NCBI GenBank assembly: GCA_030263375.1
Contig: SZOV01000013.1
Span: 1 to 48,631 of the forward strand
DNA: 48,631 bases
Direction of reading: 5' to 3'
Origin: Deltaproteobacteria bacterium PRO3
GTDB lineage: Bacteria > UBA10199 > DSSB01
Shown piece after piece: positions 8,127 to 20,100 of the stretch. The notes below the pieces were generated by a model. It was given only the letters and a program-made list of their open reading frames with translations, searched no databases and was not told where the DNA came from. How positions within the stretch are numbered: position 1 is the first letter of the stretch; every line of letters starts with the position of its first letter. The translations under genes were made by a program, and so were the position numbers.

Positions 8127-11100
8127 CAAGGCGAAGGCAGACCGCGCTCCAGCTCGCTCATCGACACTTCCTGGATTTGCACCTTGGCGTCGGGCAGGTA
8201 TTTTTTTAAAAAGTCGGTCAGCTCTTGCTTGTGGCCGGGCAGACGATCGTGATTCAGGCCGGCCTTGTCGTCGAAGGCATAGCGGATGACGACGCCGTCC
8301 ACCTTGCCGGAGGCGTCGACATGGACCTCCGCCGCGGACATGCCGTAGGGATGCTGCACGTAATTACGAAATACCCGCGTGGCCGGGTCGTAAAGCAGCG
8401 GCACCGCCCTGCCTTCCCGCGCGGCCTGCAAAGCCTCGCCCGCCATGCCCGCCAAGTCGGTCGTGGAAAATAGCACGGCGGCCGACATGCGGTGCTCCTT
8501 TCCCGCCTCCGAGGCCATCGTGACCTCGCCCTTGTTCATCACCTGGGATTTCGGATTCAGGAAATACTTGGTGTGGCTGTGGATCAAAAATCTCTCGCCG
8601 GGTTTCTGCAGCAGCACGTGGTCCCATCCGCCGATCAGAAACCGGTATTCCGGCGCGTCGCCGTTCCTCACGACGGTGACCCCGACCTCTTGGTCGAAGC
8701 CGATCTTTCCGAGAAAACGCACCAGATTCAGCCCCTGAGCGCCGTCCGCCAAGGGCAGGTAGGTCTGATCTCCCCGCAGGCTCAGCAGGGCGTAATACTT
8801 CAAGTTGGGGTCCGCCGCGCGCAGGGCCTGCTCGGCGCGCGGGGTCCGCGCCAGGATTTCCTCGCGGAGAACTTTCTGAGCCTCGGCGAAATCGACGACC
8901 TTTAGTCCCATCCCTCGAGCCACGAAATTCACCAGCGCCTCCCGCTCCCGCGGGCTGGGCTCGCCGAACAAGGGTTTTCCTAGGTCCCGATTCACGAGCG
9001 AGCGCAGGTAGCGGTACTGAGCGTCGTAGACCGGGATCAAGGCGCCCGACCGCTTGGGGTTGGGCCTCTGGAGGGCCTCGCCGGTGAAGGGATTGGTCTT
9101 GCGCTCCAATTCCTCGGGATAGAGGCGGCCGTATTCGGCGACGAAGGCCACCATATATTCCTCGATCGCCTCGCGGACCTGGCGCGGCAACTTCTGCGGG
9201 TCCATGCCCCGCTCCGTCACCAGCCAAGCGAGCTCCTGGATTTCGACGGTCGAGAATCGCTTCGCGGAGCCCTGCACCTCGCCGGCGTCGGAGAGCTTCC
9301 GCAACATCGCCGAACGGCGATCGTCCATCCTCTTGGAAAAATCGACGAGCTCGCGACTGGGCGCCGGCGGCATCGCGGGCGGCGCGAGGTGCGACGGCCG
9401 GCCGCCGCTACCCACCCCGCCGGCATCCCGCGGATCGATGCCGCCGCGACCTGCCGGGCCGTCCGACGGGCGAAGCGGATCGTGGCTGTAGCCGATCAGG
9501 CTGAAATTGTCGGTCTTGTAATGATCCACCGGCAGCGCCGCGTCGGGCGAATCGTAGACCCGGCCTCCGACGTCGATGTACATCGTGGTCGCGTGCCGCA
9601 CCTGCCCTTGGGCGTCCGTATAAAGAATTCCCTCCGGGCGGTCGAAGCGATACAAGCCGGGGATCGCCTCGGGGAGCGCTCCAGCACGCGCCTGGGACAG
9701 GACTTCCATCCGGTAATGGGTCTCCGCGGTGAGGATTTGAACGGCCTCCTCCGAGTTCCGCGCGCCCCGGATCAATTCGAGGACGACCTTGGTCGATCCG
9801 AAGTTTTCCCAAAACCCGTCCGAGCCCAGCAGCGCCATGTCGCCGTCGCGCAGGGCGATCCCCCGCGAGAAGATCTCGCCCGCCGGGCTGGTGCCGGTGG
9901 GATCGGCGGGATTGGGGACCTCCCCGTCCTGGGTTCCCTTGGGCCGAGCAGAGGACTCGCCGCCCAGCGAGTTGGTGACTACATTGGCTTGGGGATGCGT
10001 CGACATCGCCAGGGTGCGCCGTCCGCCTCCCCAATCGTAATCCCGTCCAGGCTCCACCTTCCCGGGTTGGTTGGGGAGACCCTCGTCGACGGTGCGGTAG
10101 ACCCATTGCCAAGCGCCCTGGGCGTCCCGGCGCAAGATCGCGCCGCGGGCGTCTCCGATCCAAGAAAATTTCGCGACGTGGGGATCGCCGGCCTGCTTGG
10201 GCGGCTCGATCCTGAGCTGCACGGCGACGGCGCCCGATCCCGACCCCATTTTGCCGTCGAGCTGCGTGGCCGGGTCGGCGATCAGCTGCCGCGCCGCGGC
10301 CATGGCGCCCTCGCGGCCCAAGCCCTCCTCCATCGCCCCGTTGAAGCGCCGCACCGCCGCGTTGGCCAATTGCCAGGCCCGATCCGAATCCCCGCTACGC
10401 GGGATCTCGGTCGCAAAGGCCTCGGTGACCAAAAGCGCCGCCGCGTCGCCGTTGCCGTGTCCGCCCATGCCGTCGACGTCGAGCAAGACGGTCTCGCCGG
10501 CGGGGCCGCGCACGGTCATCACCGCGTCCTCGTTGGGACGGGAGTAGCCCTTGCCCTGGGTCGTGGCGATCGCGATGGCGCCGCGATTCGCGTCGGCGGG
10601 AAAATGGGCCACCGGGACGCGCCACGCGAAATCGACGTTGCCCGCGACGATCTTCATCTGCGGATCCTGGTCGCCGTGGGTAAAGAGCGGTTCGACGAAA
10701 TCCACCGCGGCGCCGCGGGCGGCCGCATCGATGTCTGTGGGCAGGTGCAACCCCAGTCTCGCACTGAGGCCGACAACTTCCTCCGTCAATACCGGGACGC
10801 CGTCCCGAATTTGAAAGTCGGCGAATCCCACCGAGAAGCGGTCGCCCTCCCCCATCTCGATCCAACCGTCGGGACGCGGCGCCTTGGGGCTGAAGAAGGC
10901 ATCCCGAACCTCGTGGGCCTCGGGGAGTTCGGCTGGGTAATAAAGCCAACGGTCCCCCTCGCGGCGCAATTTTCCCCAAAAAGACGTCTGGACTCGATTG
11001 GCGCCATCGTCCACCACCACACCGAGGCCGGCCTGGGGATGGATCTTGTCCTGCGCTCCGACGAAGAGATTGATCTCTTCGACCTGGGGCGCGAGAAGGG

Positions 11101-14100
11101 GGAGCGGAATCTCGTTTCGAGCCAGGCCTTCCGAGAAGGCGGTCCAACCGGCGGGGTCCGGGAGAGCCGCTTGGGAATCCTCCGACAGCGGTCGAGAGAC
11201 CCCTTTGCCCTTGAAACCCGGCGGAAAAGCGCTCCCCCCGCCGCCGTGCAGGACGTCGACGTGAGATCCTGTATCCAGATGCCTCACGAATTCCGGCAGC
11301 GAGGCGGGATCGTACTGGAAGCGCAGCGTCTCGCCGGAGGCCGAGGCGAGAACCAGCTGCCCGGAGGTTTCGTCGACGGAAACCACGCTGAGTTTCCGGT
11401 AGCCGGTAAAAGGATAGCCGAAGACCCCTTCCTGATGCGGGATCAGGACGGCTCCGGGAAGCGAGCGATCCCCGGTGTCCAAGACGCCGGAGACGGATTG
11501 GGCTCCGCTGCTGCCCTCCGCCCTCGCGGTCAGGCCGCCGACCGGCGCGCGCCCGCCGACCGCCGCGGCCAGAACGCCGTCATCGCCGCCCCTTGGCGCC
11601 GGAGGAGGTTCGTCGCCCGGCTTTTCCTTGGGCCGGAATACGCGGACGTTGTCGGGCTGGATCGGGAGGTCGTGACCGTCGGGGGTCGTCGCCCGGAAGG
11701 TCTCGCGGTAGGTGAACTTGATGGGAAGACCCCGACCGTCCGGGCCGACGCCGTAGGTCATCGACTGCGCGGCGATATAGGTACGAAGCACTTGGTACAA
11801 GGGATGGTCGACCAGCAGTCCCGACTCAGCGATGGCCTGGCCGCGGGCATAACCGGCCAATTCGATCTCGACGGTGAGCTGGCCGCTGGCCGGGTCCTGA
11901 ATCAGGCGGTAGCCGGTGACCTGCTCGGTCCCCGCGAAATGGGGGTAGGTCGATTCGTTGAGCTGCCCCAATAGCTTCTTGTTTCGGTCGGCCTCGGCCC
12001 GGCTCATCCGGCCTTCCTTCACGGCCTGGTCGAAGGCCTTCGCGTGCTTGGCCTGGATCTTCTCGACCTCCCGCTTTCGTCCCGCCTCGTCCATCGCCTG
12101 GAAATCCGCCTCTTGCCCCCGTAGATACATCTCCTTCAAGGCGACCATCAGGGGCCGATTGAGCTGGATTTGCCGCATCCGGCGGTTGGTCAGGTCGAGG
12201 TTGTCGGCCATGCGGATGACAAAGAGGAAGGGGTTTTCCTTCTCGCTGGCGCGCAGGTATTCGGCCTTGCCCGGCTTGTCGGCGCCGTGGCGGTCGATGG
12301 CGAGGAAGATCTCATTGAAGAGCGGATCGTCGGACTTGATGCCGAAGACCTTCTCCATGTGGCCGGCGAATTCCTGCCGAAACAGGTTTCCGCTGTATTC
12401 GGCGTGCTTCCCTTTGCTGTCGTCCTTATGCAGGCAACCGTAGCCGGTGTCGTGGAAGATGCCGATGAACTTGACCAGCTCGCGGGCCACCACCTCGGCG
12501 CGGTCGCCGTATTTCGGCTTAAGCTTGGCGACGATGGCCTCGCGCACCGGGCCGGCCGACTCGAAAATCATCGCCGAGTCGTTCATCACCGTCAGCGAGT
12601 GATTCCAGCCGTGCGGCGTATAGGGCAAATGAGTGTCCTTGACGTCTTGGGTGCGCAGGGTCTTCCAGAGGTCGTTGACAAAGGCCTCGATGTCGACCTT
12701 CGCCGCATTGGGGAAGGCCTTCTGGTAGGCCGACAGGAGGTTCTTCTTTTCCTTGGCGACTGTCACGTAGAGCTCGGCCCGCTCCAGGTTGTCCTTCGGC
12801 GTCCAGGGAAAATGATCGTGGGTCGCCGGATCGATGCCGAACATGGCGAGGAACTCGGCGCCAGCCTCGGTATGCGTGGGATGGTAAAATTCGCGCAGCG
12901 CCATCGCGGCCAGGACGTGGTCGCGTAGGCCTGGATAGCCGATCTCCTGGACGGCCTCGAGGTAGGGATAGGGATTCTCCGTCGTGAGAAGCTCCCAGAC
13001 CGAAACCGACTTGCCGCCCGCCTCGAGCTTGAGGTTGGCCAGTCGGTCGACGAACATCGCCTTGGTATCGGTCAGGAAGAGGATCTCCTCGGCGCTCGCC
13101 TGTTTGAGGTAGGCGCGGACCGCCGCGGCGTGGCCTGGAAAGTTTGGGTTGGTAGCACGGTCGAGCAGGCGCGAGAGATTCTCCGACGAGGTCTCGCCCC
13201 GCTCGAGGACGGCCTCGATCTTGTCGGGCCCGAGCTCCCGAATCAAATCGACGATCGGCTTCACGTCGGGCTGAACCAGGATGCCGTCGACGTCGTAAGG
13301 CGCCGACATCAGCTCAACCAAATGTTTCGATTTAGGAGGTAATTTATCGATTTGTTTGGATAAATCCGTCGACTCAAAGAGGCCGAGGGGCTTGGCGCCG
13401 GGGACGCCGTCGGTCAAGATCGCCGAGACCTCTTTCGGGCTCAACAGGCTGCCGCCCTTCATCGGATTGGGCAGGATCACGTTGTCCTTGCCGAACCAAA
13501 GCTTTTCGAAATGGTCGCGAGGCAGCTGACCCGGCTTGAGGGGCTCGCCGGCCTTCGGCGTCAAGCCCAATGCCTCGGCCTTGGCGACCTCGGCCCGGTT
13601 CATCGCCTGCACGGCGGAAAGTAAGCCTTTTTGAGACGGCAGCTCCCGCCCGTCGGGGATGGCGACGATCTGCAGCTTGCGATCGGCCTTGATCGTCTGT
13701 CCTTCCACTGAAACCTCCAAGGGATCCTTGGATCTGACGGAAACCTGAATCGTGTCCGGAGTTCCGGAGGGAGTTACCCGCGGCAGCGCCAACCATTGTT
13801 GGAAGACGCTGTAATCGGCCAAGGCGTCCAGGTTGAAGAAACTGAGGTTGACCTCTCCCCGATGCACGGAGGCGTCGGAGATCAGGGCCTTTTCGGATGC
13901 CGCCTTGGATGCCTCCTCCACCTTTCCGAAAAATTCCGCGGTGGCGGCGTCCCGCGCGGCCGGGTCGTAGACGATCTGGTCGATGGCCGCCAAGGCTTCG
14001 CCCATCACCTTTTCAGCCTTATCCGGCGCGAAGCGGTCGATGCCGACGATGCCGTTTCTCTTGAGGATCTCGCCGTACTTTTGGAATAGGGCCGCCTGCC

Positions 14101-17100
14101 AGCGGATCCCCTCCGGAAAGATCTCGCCGCTGCAGGCCATCTCGTCGGCCAGGGCCTTGGCCTTGGGCTCGGGCATCCCGGCCGCGATGAGCTCGGCGAT
14201 TTTCTTCGTCTTCGCCTCTTCGATGTAGACGGTACCGAAGGCGCTGAAGTCCTCGAAGCGCGTCGCCTCGGCGATGGTCTTGCGCAGGGCCGGATCGGCG
14301 AGGATGCGGGCCTGGTTGCGGGCGACCCACACCGACCAGCCGCCGTCGGCCAGGTTGTCGGTGGTCGCTTCCTTGAGATTGAGCTCGCGGATCGCCGCCG
14401 CGACCTCGACGACCTGGGCCTCCTTGGGCTTGCGGACGCCGGCCTCCGCGAAACCGCGGCGGGCCGCCGCCATCGCGGCCGCATCCTTCGCGGCGGCGTC
14501 GAGGGCCTCGGCGTTGCCCTTCACCGTCTCGAGCGTCGCCTCCATCTTGCCGAGCAGCTGCTCGGTAGAATTGAGCGGATTGGCGAAACGGCCGTGATGG
14601 TCGACCGTGGCCTTGTCCAGGTGGGCGGTCTCGGGTTTGAGCGGCAGGCTGGTATCGTAGATGTGCGTGCGACCGGCCTGATGGGCGCGGGCATCGACGA
14701 TCACCTGCTCGGCCCAGCGCTGGGCCTGGACCTCGGCGTCGGGACGACTTAGGCCTTTCTTGTCCACCAGGTGCTCGACGTAGCGGGCGATGCGCTCGGC
14801 GTCGGGCGCGGCCTGGGCGATCTTGTCGGCCTTCGCCTCGATGTCCTGGATCGACTTGAAGGCGGCGACTCCCGGACCCTCGGGAAGATTGGCGGTTCCG
14901 ATCTGGGCGTGGGTCGCCTCGGCGTAAGGAATCCCCTCGGCCGTATGCCGCTGTCTTCGCAGGCTCTTGGCGAAGTCCGCCTCCGCCTCGGCCAAGCTCT
15001 TCTCACTTTCGGCGATCTTGGCGGGGTCTTCCCGGTTGGTCTTCATCCTCTCGACCGAAGCACGCATGACCTCTAGCTTCCGGCGCTTCTCACGGATTTG
15101 AGCGCGGAGCACCGCCTCGTCCGCGGCGGCCTTCGGGGTCAGCAGCCGGATCTTTCGATCCCCAACTGCCAGCCTCTCATCGCCGCGCAACGGCTGCGTC
15201 GTGGCCGGACGGCCGTGGCGCGAAGGCTCCAGCGTCCGGACCTCGCCGGAGGCGTCTTGGATCTTCAAGGGCTCTTTGCCGAACCAGATCGCGGTGTAAG
15301 TCCCTTGGGTGGGGTCCCATTTCACCAGCAAGTCCCCTTGGGGCAGACGGACGTGGTGGCTGTACTTTTTGTGGAAATCGATGGAGCGCGCGGCGTCCCC
15401 GTCTTGGATCACCAAATCCCCGGGCTTCAAGCCGGAGATATCCAATCCCGAAAACTTGAGCCTGGCCGACGGCTTGGCCGCCGCGGACCCGCGAAGCCCG
15501 AAGCGAATCTCTACGCGGCGCGGCTTCTCGCCCCAGATCTCGACCACGGCACGGCCGCTCTTGCCGTCGGGGCTCAAGGAGAAATCCTCGACGACGTGGA
15601 GGTCGCCGTTTTGCTTCATTTCTCCGACCAGCTTTTGAGCGGTTTTCCAGTCCCTGACCGTCGCCTCGATGCGGACGAACTTGTCGAAGGGAACTTGGCC
15701 CCAGGCCCCTTCGAAGCCCGGCAATTCCTCGGGCTTCGCGAAGACAACTTCATAGGTGAAAACCGCCTTGCCATCGGGACGGTCCCTGGCCTCGTTCAGC
15801 GCCTGAAACTCGGCCATGCCGAGGAAGGTCTCCAAGGGAAAGAGCTCGGTTTCGCGCACGCGAACCATCCAAGCGTGCTGGCCCTCCATACGATGGTAGC
15901 GCGAGGTATGGAGCTTCTTGGAGAGCTCTTCAATCGCCTCCCACTTGCGGTTCAGCTCCTTGCGACCGTCGATCGTGGGTTCCTTGCGGTAGGCCTCGAC
16001 CAGCGAGTAGTATTCCTGATAGAGGCCCTTTAACCGCCCAAGATCTTTCTCGAAGGCCTTGGCCTCGGTGCCCCAGGCATCCTCGCGCTTCGTGAAATGA
16101 TTTAGCGTCGCCTGCGTGTCGGCCCCGTGGTAGTAGTCGAAGATCTCGCCGACCTGAAACTCTCCCGCCAGCCGGCTGCCCGTCACCATACTCTTGCCCG
16201 TTTCCGGTCCCGGCTTCCGCCATTGAAAATCGATCTCTCCCAACTGCAAGCGCCGGTCGCCCGTGAGCCTCAGCCCCCCCTTGGGGACCTCGACCCAGCT
16301 GGCGCCGTCGTGGTACTTGACCGAACCCTCAACGGGAACCAGGAGAAAGCTGCCATCCCCCTGGACTTGCACCTCGAGGGTCCAAGGCTCTCCAGGGATC
16401 TTGCCGTCCCGGCTGCTCCAACGCTGGGTCTTCTTCTGGTCCGCTCGGATGCTGAAGCCGTCCAGTCCGTCGGCCGACAGCAGGAGGCCCACCGGCGGTT
16501 CGTCCGAAGATCCCTTGCCCCCTTTGTCGTCCCCCTTCGAGCCCATCGGCCTCCCGGGCCCCGAATCGACGGGGCCGCGGGGATCCCCCGAGAAAGCGGC
16601 CGCCTCGAAATAGCCGTCTCCGGTCTCAGCGGGGGGCGGCTTTTGCCCCTTCCTTCCCTTGCCCTCCACCTTGGTGCCGTCCCCGGCGACAGGACGCAGC
16701 GGAATCACCTTGCCTCCGCCATCGGGCCGCACGGCTGGGGACTTTTCATCAACGGCAATGCCATCCTTTTGTGCGGCGACCCTCTCATGCCGATCCATGA
16801 GTTCCGCCATAGCATCGAAGGATTTTTGAATTTCCTTCTGACTGTCTGCGGAAAGAGTTTCGTAATTCGGAATTAGCTTCATGTCCGGAGCTTGTGGCCG
16901 CTCGGGATGACTCACTCCCTGATCGAGGTAGGCCAAATAATTCGCCACTTCAACGAAATGATCGTTAGCCGCGTCTTTGACTTCCTTGGGAAGTGAGGCG
17001 TTTTTATAAGATAAATCATGCTGAATCTCGCCCCATTCGTAATTGCCCCGGGTCATGATTTGCACTTCCACAGGAACTTTCTTGCCGTTGGGCAGCGTGT

Positions 17101-20100
17101 ATTCAACGGCAAGGTGAATGGCCCGGTAGCCCCATTGCTTATCCCCGGCGACCAAGCGCGTAATCCGATTCCAATCGCGGATGGGTTCTCCCTTCCCGTC
17201 TTTAAGGATTTGCCCATTGGCATCCCGCACCAAACGAATCGGGTATTTATCGGTGATCGCGGCAATGACGGAATGGACGTCGGTGTAGGAATCCACCACG
17301 ACGCGCGTTGCCGCAAGGTCCGTGAACGGCTCCATGGATTTCCAGCCACGGCGCATCAATTTGGATACGACGTCGGCGGGATCTTTCAGGCGCCCGTGCG
17401 GCGGAAGAATTTCCATGCCCTCGGGGCGATTCAGGAATTCATATTTCCCATGAATTTTATCCCAAACTTTCTGAGATCCCGTGAGGTCTTGCAGGTATTT
17501 CAAGAAACTGCCTTCCGCCTTATCCAGAGCCGGACTGTGTTCTTGGACCAAGGCGGTAGCGATGCGGTCCCGCTCGCCTTTATATTCGGCCAAGGCTTTT
17601 AGGTATTCGGGCGAATCCTTCGTCAGACCTTTAAGGCGCTCCTGATATCGTTTGGCCATCTCCGTAAAAGGCGTGTCGGTATTGACCAGGTAATCAACTT
17701 CGGAATGAAGCGGATTTACGGCATCCCCGCCTTTACCCACCGCCTTCGCGGGTTCGAAGGGGACATCCGGAATGGCTTCGGCGCCTTTCGAAACCGTGTA
17801 GGAGCGGATCGGAAAATCGGCGCGGTCCGACCGGGCGTCCGCCTTCATATCCTGAAAGCGCTTCATGTCGTTGTTGTCCGCGACCTTGAATTGAGCGTTT
17901 CCGAAGTCGATCAGCCGCAGCTTCTTTCCGTCCCAGAGGACGTTCTGCGGGTTCATGTCGCCGTGATAGAGCCCGGCCTCGCCGAGGCGCCGCAGGGCCG
18001 TTTCGAAATCCTTCCAGGCCTGCTCGGGGATCGCCTTGCGCTCGGCGACGCTCAAGTTCTCCAGGGTCTTGCCGGGGACCTTGCCGATCACCAGCTCGCC
18101 CGCGCCCGTGCGTCCGATCAAGGCCGGCGCGAAATCCGTCAAGGCGGGCTCGCGAGCGGCCATGTCCTGAACGAAAGCCAAGGCGCGCTGCTCGTTGTCG
18201 AAGGCCGTCGCCGGGTCGATCTCGCGGACGATCCCGTCCGCGGTCATCACCTTGCGCGTCTTCCCCTGCTTGGTCACGCTGCCGTCGCCGTTGTCGAAAA
18301 TTTTCCCGTTGCCGCCGTCGGCGAGGACCTTGCCGGGCGTCGGCTGAGTGAAGGGCCTCAGCTCGTTGCCGCTGCGCACGTAGCGGGCGCCGTCGATCTC
18401 GAGGGTGTCTCCCGCCCGAATCTGCAGGATGTCGTCCGACTCCAGCCGAAGCTCGCGACCGTTGTGCTTAAGCGAGACGGGATCCTTGGCGTCGGGAAAC
18501 TCCAAGGTCAGGCTGCCTTGCTTGTCCGTCTTGAGGACGCCCCCGCCCAGCTTGGCCTCCTGACCGCCGTCGCCGGTCGGCTTCCAGGCGAGAGGTTCTT
18601 CGGCGGCCCGCGACGCGGCCTTGTCGTCCACGCGCGTGTCTCCGGCATAGGCGGCGGCTTGGTCCTGTCCGTCGTCGGCGGCCGGTTTGCGCCGGCCTCG
18701 ACCGCTGCTGACCTGGGTGCCGTCGCCTCCGCCGGTGGGCGGAGAGGCATCCTGGTCGCGGGGCCGGGTGAGGGTCGGTGAGTCGCCCGGAACGGCGACG
18801 TCCGGCTTGGCCGTTTCGGGGACCGGCACATATCGAACACTCATTCGTCCGATTCCTTGGACATCCAGGGCTATGTCGCCATTGGCCAACCGCGTGGCCA
18901 AGGCCCAGGCCTGGTCGGTCGAAATATTGCCGGCAAGAATTTCGTGGAAGACGGCCGCCTCCACCGCGGGGAGATCGGTGGCAGGGATGTGCCTCTTCAG
19001 CGTGGGCTGAACCGCCAGAAAGAGTTCCTTGGCCTTGTCGAGCGGGACCTTGCCTTCCATCGCGGCGCGGAGGATCATCTCGGCGTAGTCGGTCCGGTCT
19101 TGCTTCGAACGAAGGTGCCTGCCCAGCTTCAGGTCTCGGGCGAGCTTTACGGCGTCTCGGCCCCGAACCCGAAGCCCGCGTTCGGTCAAGGCGCCCTTGA
19201 CCGTCTGTCTTTGCGCCGCTTGGCTGTCCGGCGGAACTCGCTCGGTGAAAAGCTTTCCATCTTCGAATTTAAGGATAACTTCGCCGTTGCCAACTTCCTT
19301 GAGCAGATAATTAAAACTGGCGAGATCGAAGCCCTTCTCCATCATCCATTCCACTAAATGCAGCTTGGCCGCGGGATCCGTGATGTGGTTAGCCGCGAGC
19401 AGGGTGTCCATGCTGCTGCCGAGAAACGGTCCCTGATTCGCGGCGCCGTCGAGTAGCGTCAGGACTTGGGCGGGGTCTTTCCCGGCCTCCAGGGCTCGAC
19501 CCAAAAAGGCCTCCCTCAGGCGTTGACCCGCGACCGTCTTGCTGCCGCCGGGCCCCAGGATCCCGTCGATGGCCACGTTCAATTTCTCGGCGATCTTTGG
19601 GGACAGCTCGACCATCTCCTGCATTTTTTTCCGGGCCAAGGCGGGATCTTTCCAACGGCTCATGGCCCAAAGCATCAGATGGCCGTTCATGGCATCCCGG
19701 TCGCTCTTGGAAAAGCCGTCCTTGGGCAAAAGATCCGCGGCGACGCGATCCAGGCCCGAGACCTCCCCTATTTGTTTGGCGAATTCCCTCAAGTCTTTGC
19801 CGCTGAGATTTTCCTTGGCTGCATGGAGGAACCATTGCATCCGGGCAGCTTCGAAGCCGTCGCCCTTGGTCATGCCGCCGATCTTCAAAACCTCGAGGAT
19901 GCCGTCGTTCAGATTCCCCACTTCTTTGGCCAGCTCGTTGGAGCTCAGCGGCTTGCCGCGTTTTTGAGCCAAGGCGTCGGCATAATGCGGGAGAAAGGCG
20001 ACCATGGCCTCGGCCGCGGGATGCTTGCCTGGGATATGCAATTTAGCCATGCTGGCGGCGAGATACATCTTTTGATCCGCCTTGCGGTCCATCGCATCCA

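Noticed and set aside
8540-8610. JAMM-like FLIHSHTKYFLNPKS in the giant's C-terminal domain
   Set aside because: The HxH is present, but spacing to Ser is one residue too long and the following Asp is missing, so a JAB1/MPN peptidase call is not supported.
9389-11974. 861-codon plus-strand open frame opposite the giant gene
   Set aside because: It lies wholly antisense to the PP2C, FHA-like and HD-distal coding region, which has intact motifs. It has no recognisable domain and no ribosome-binding site.
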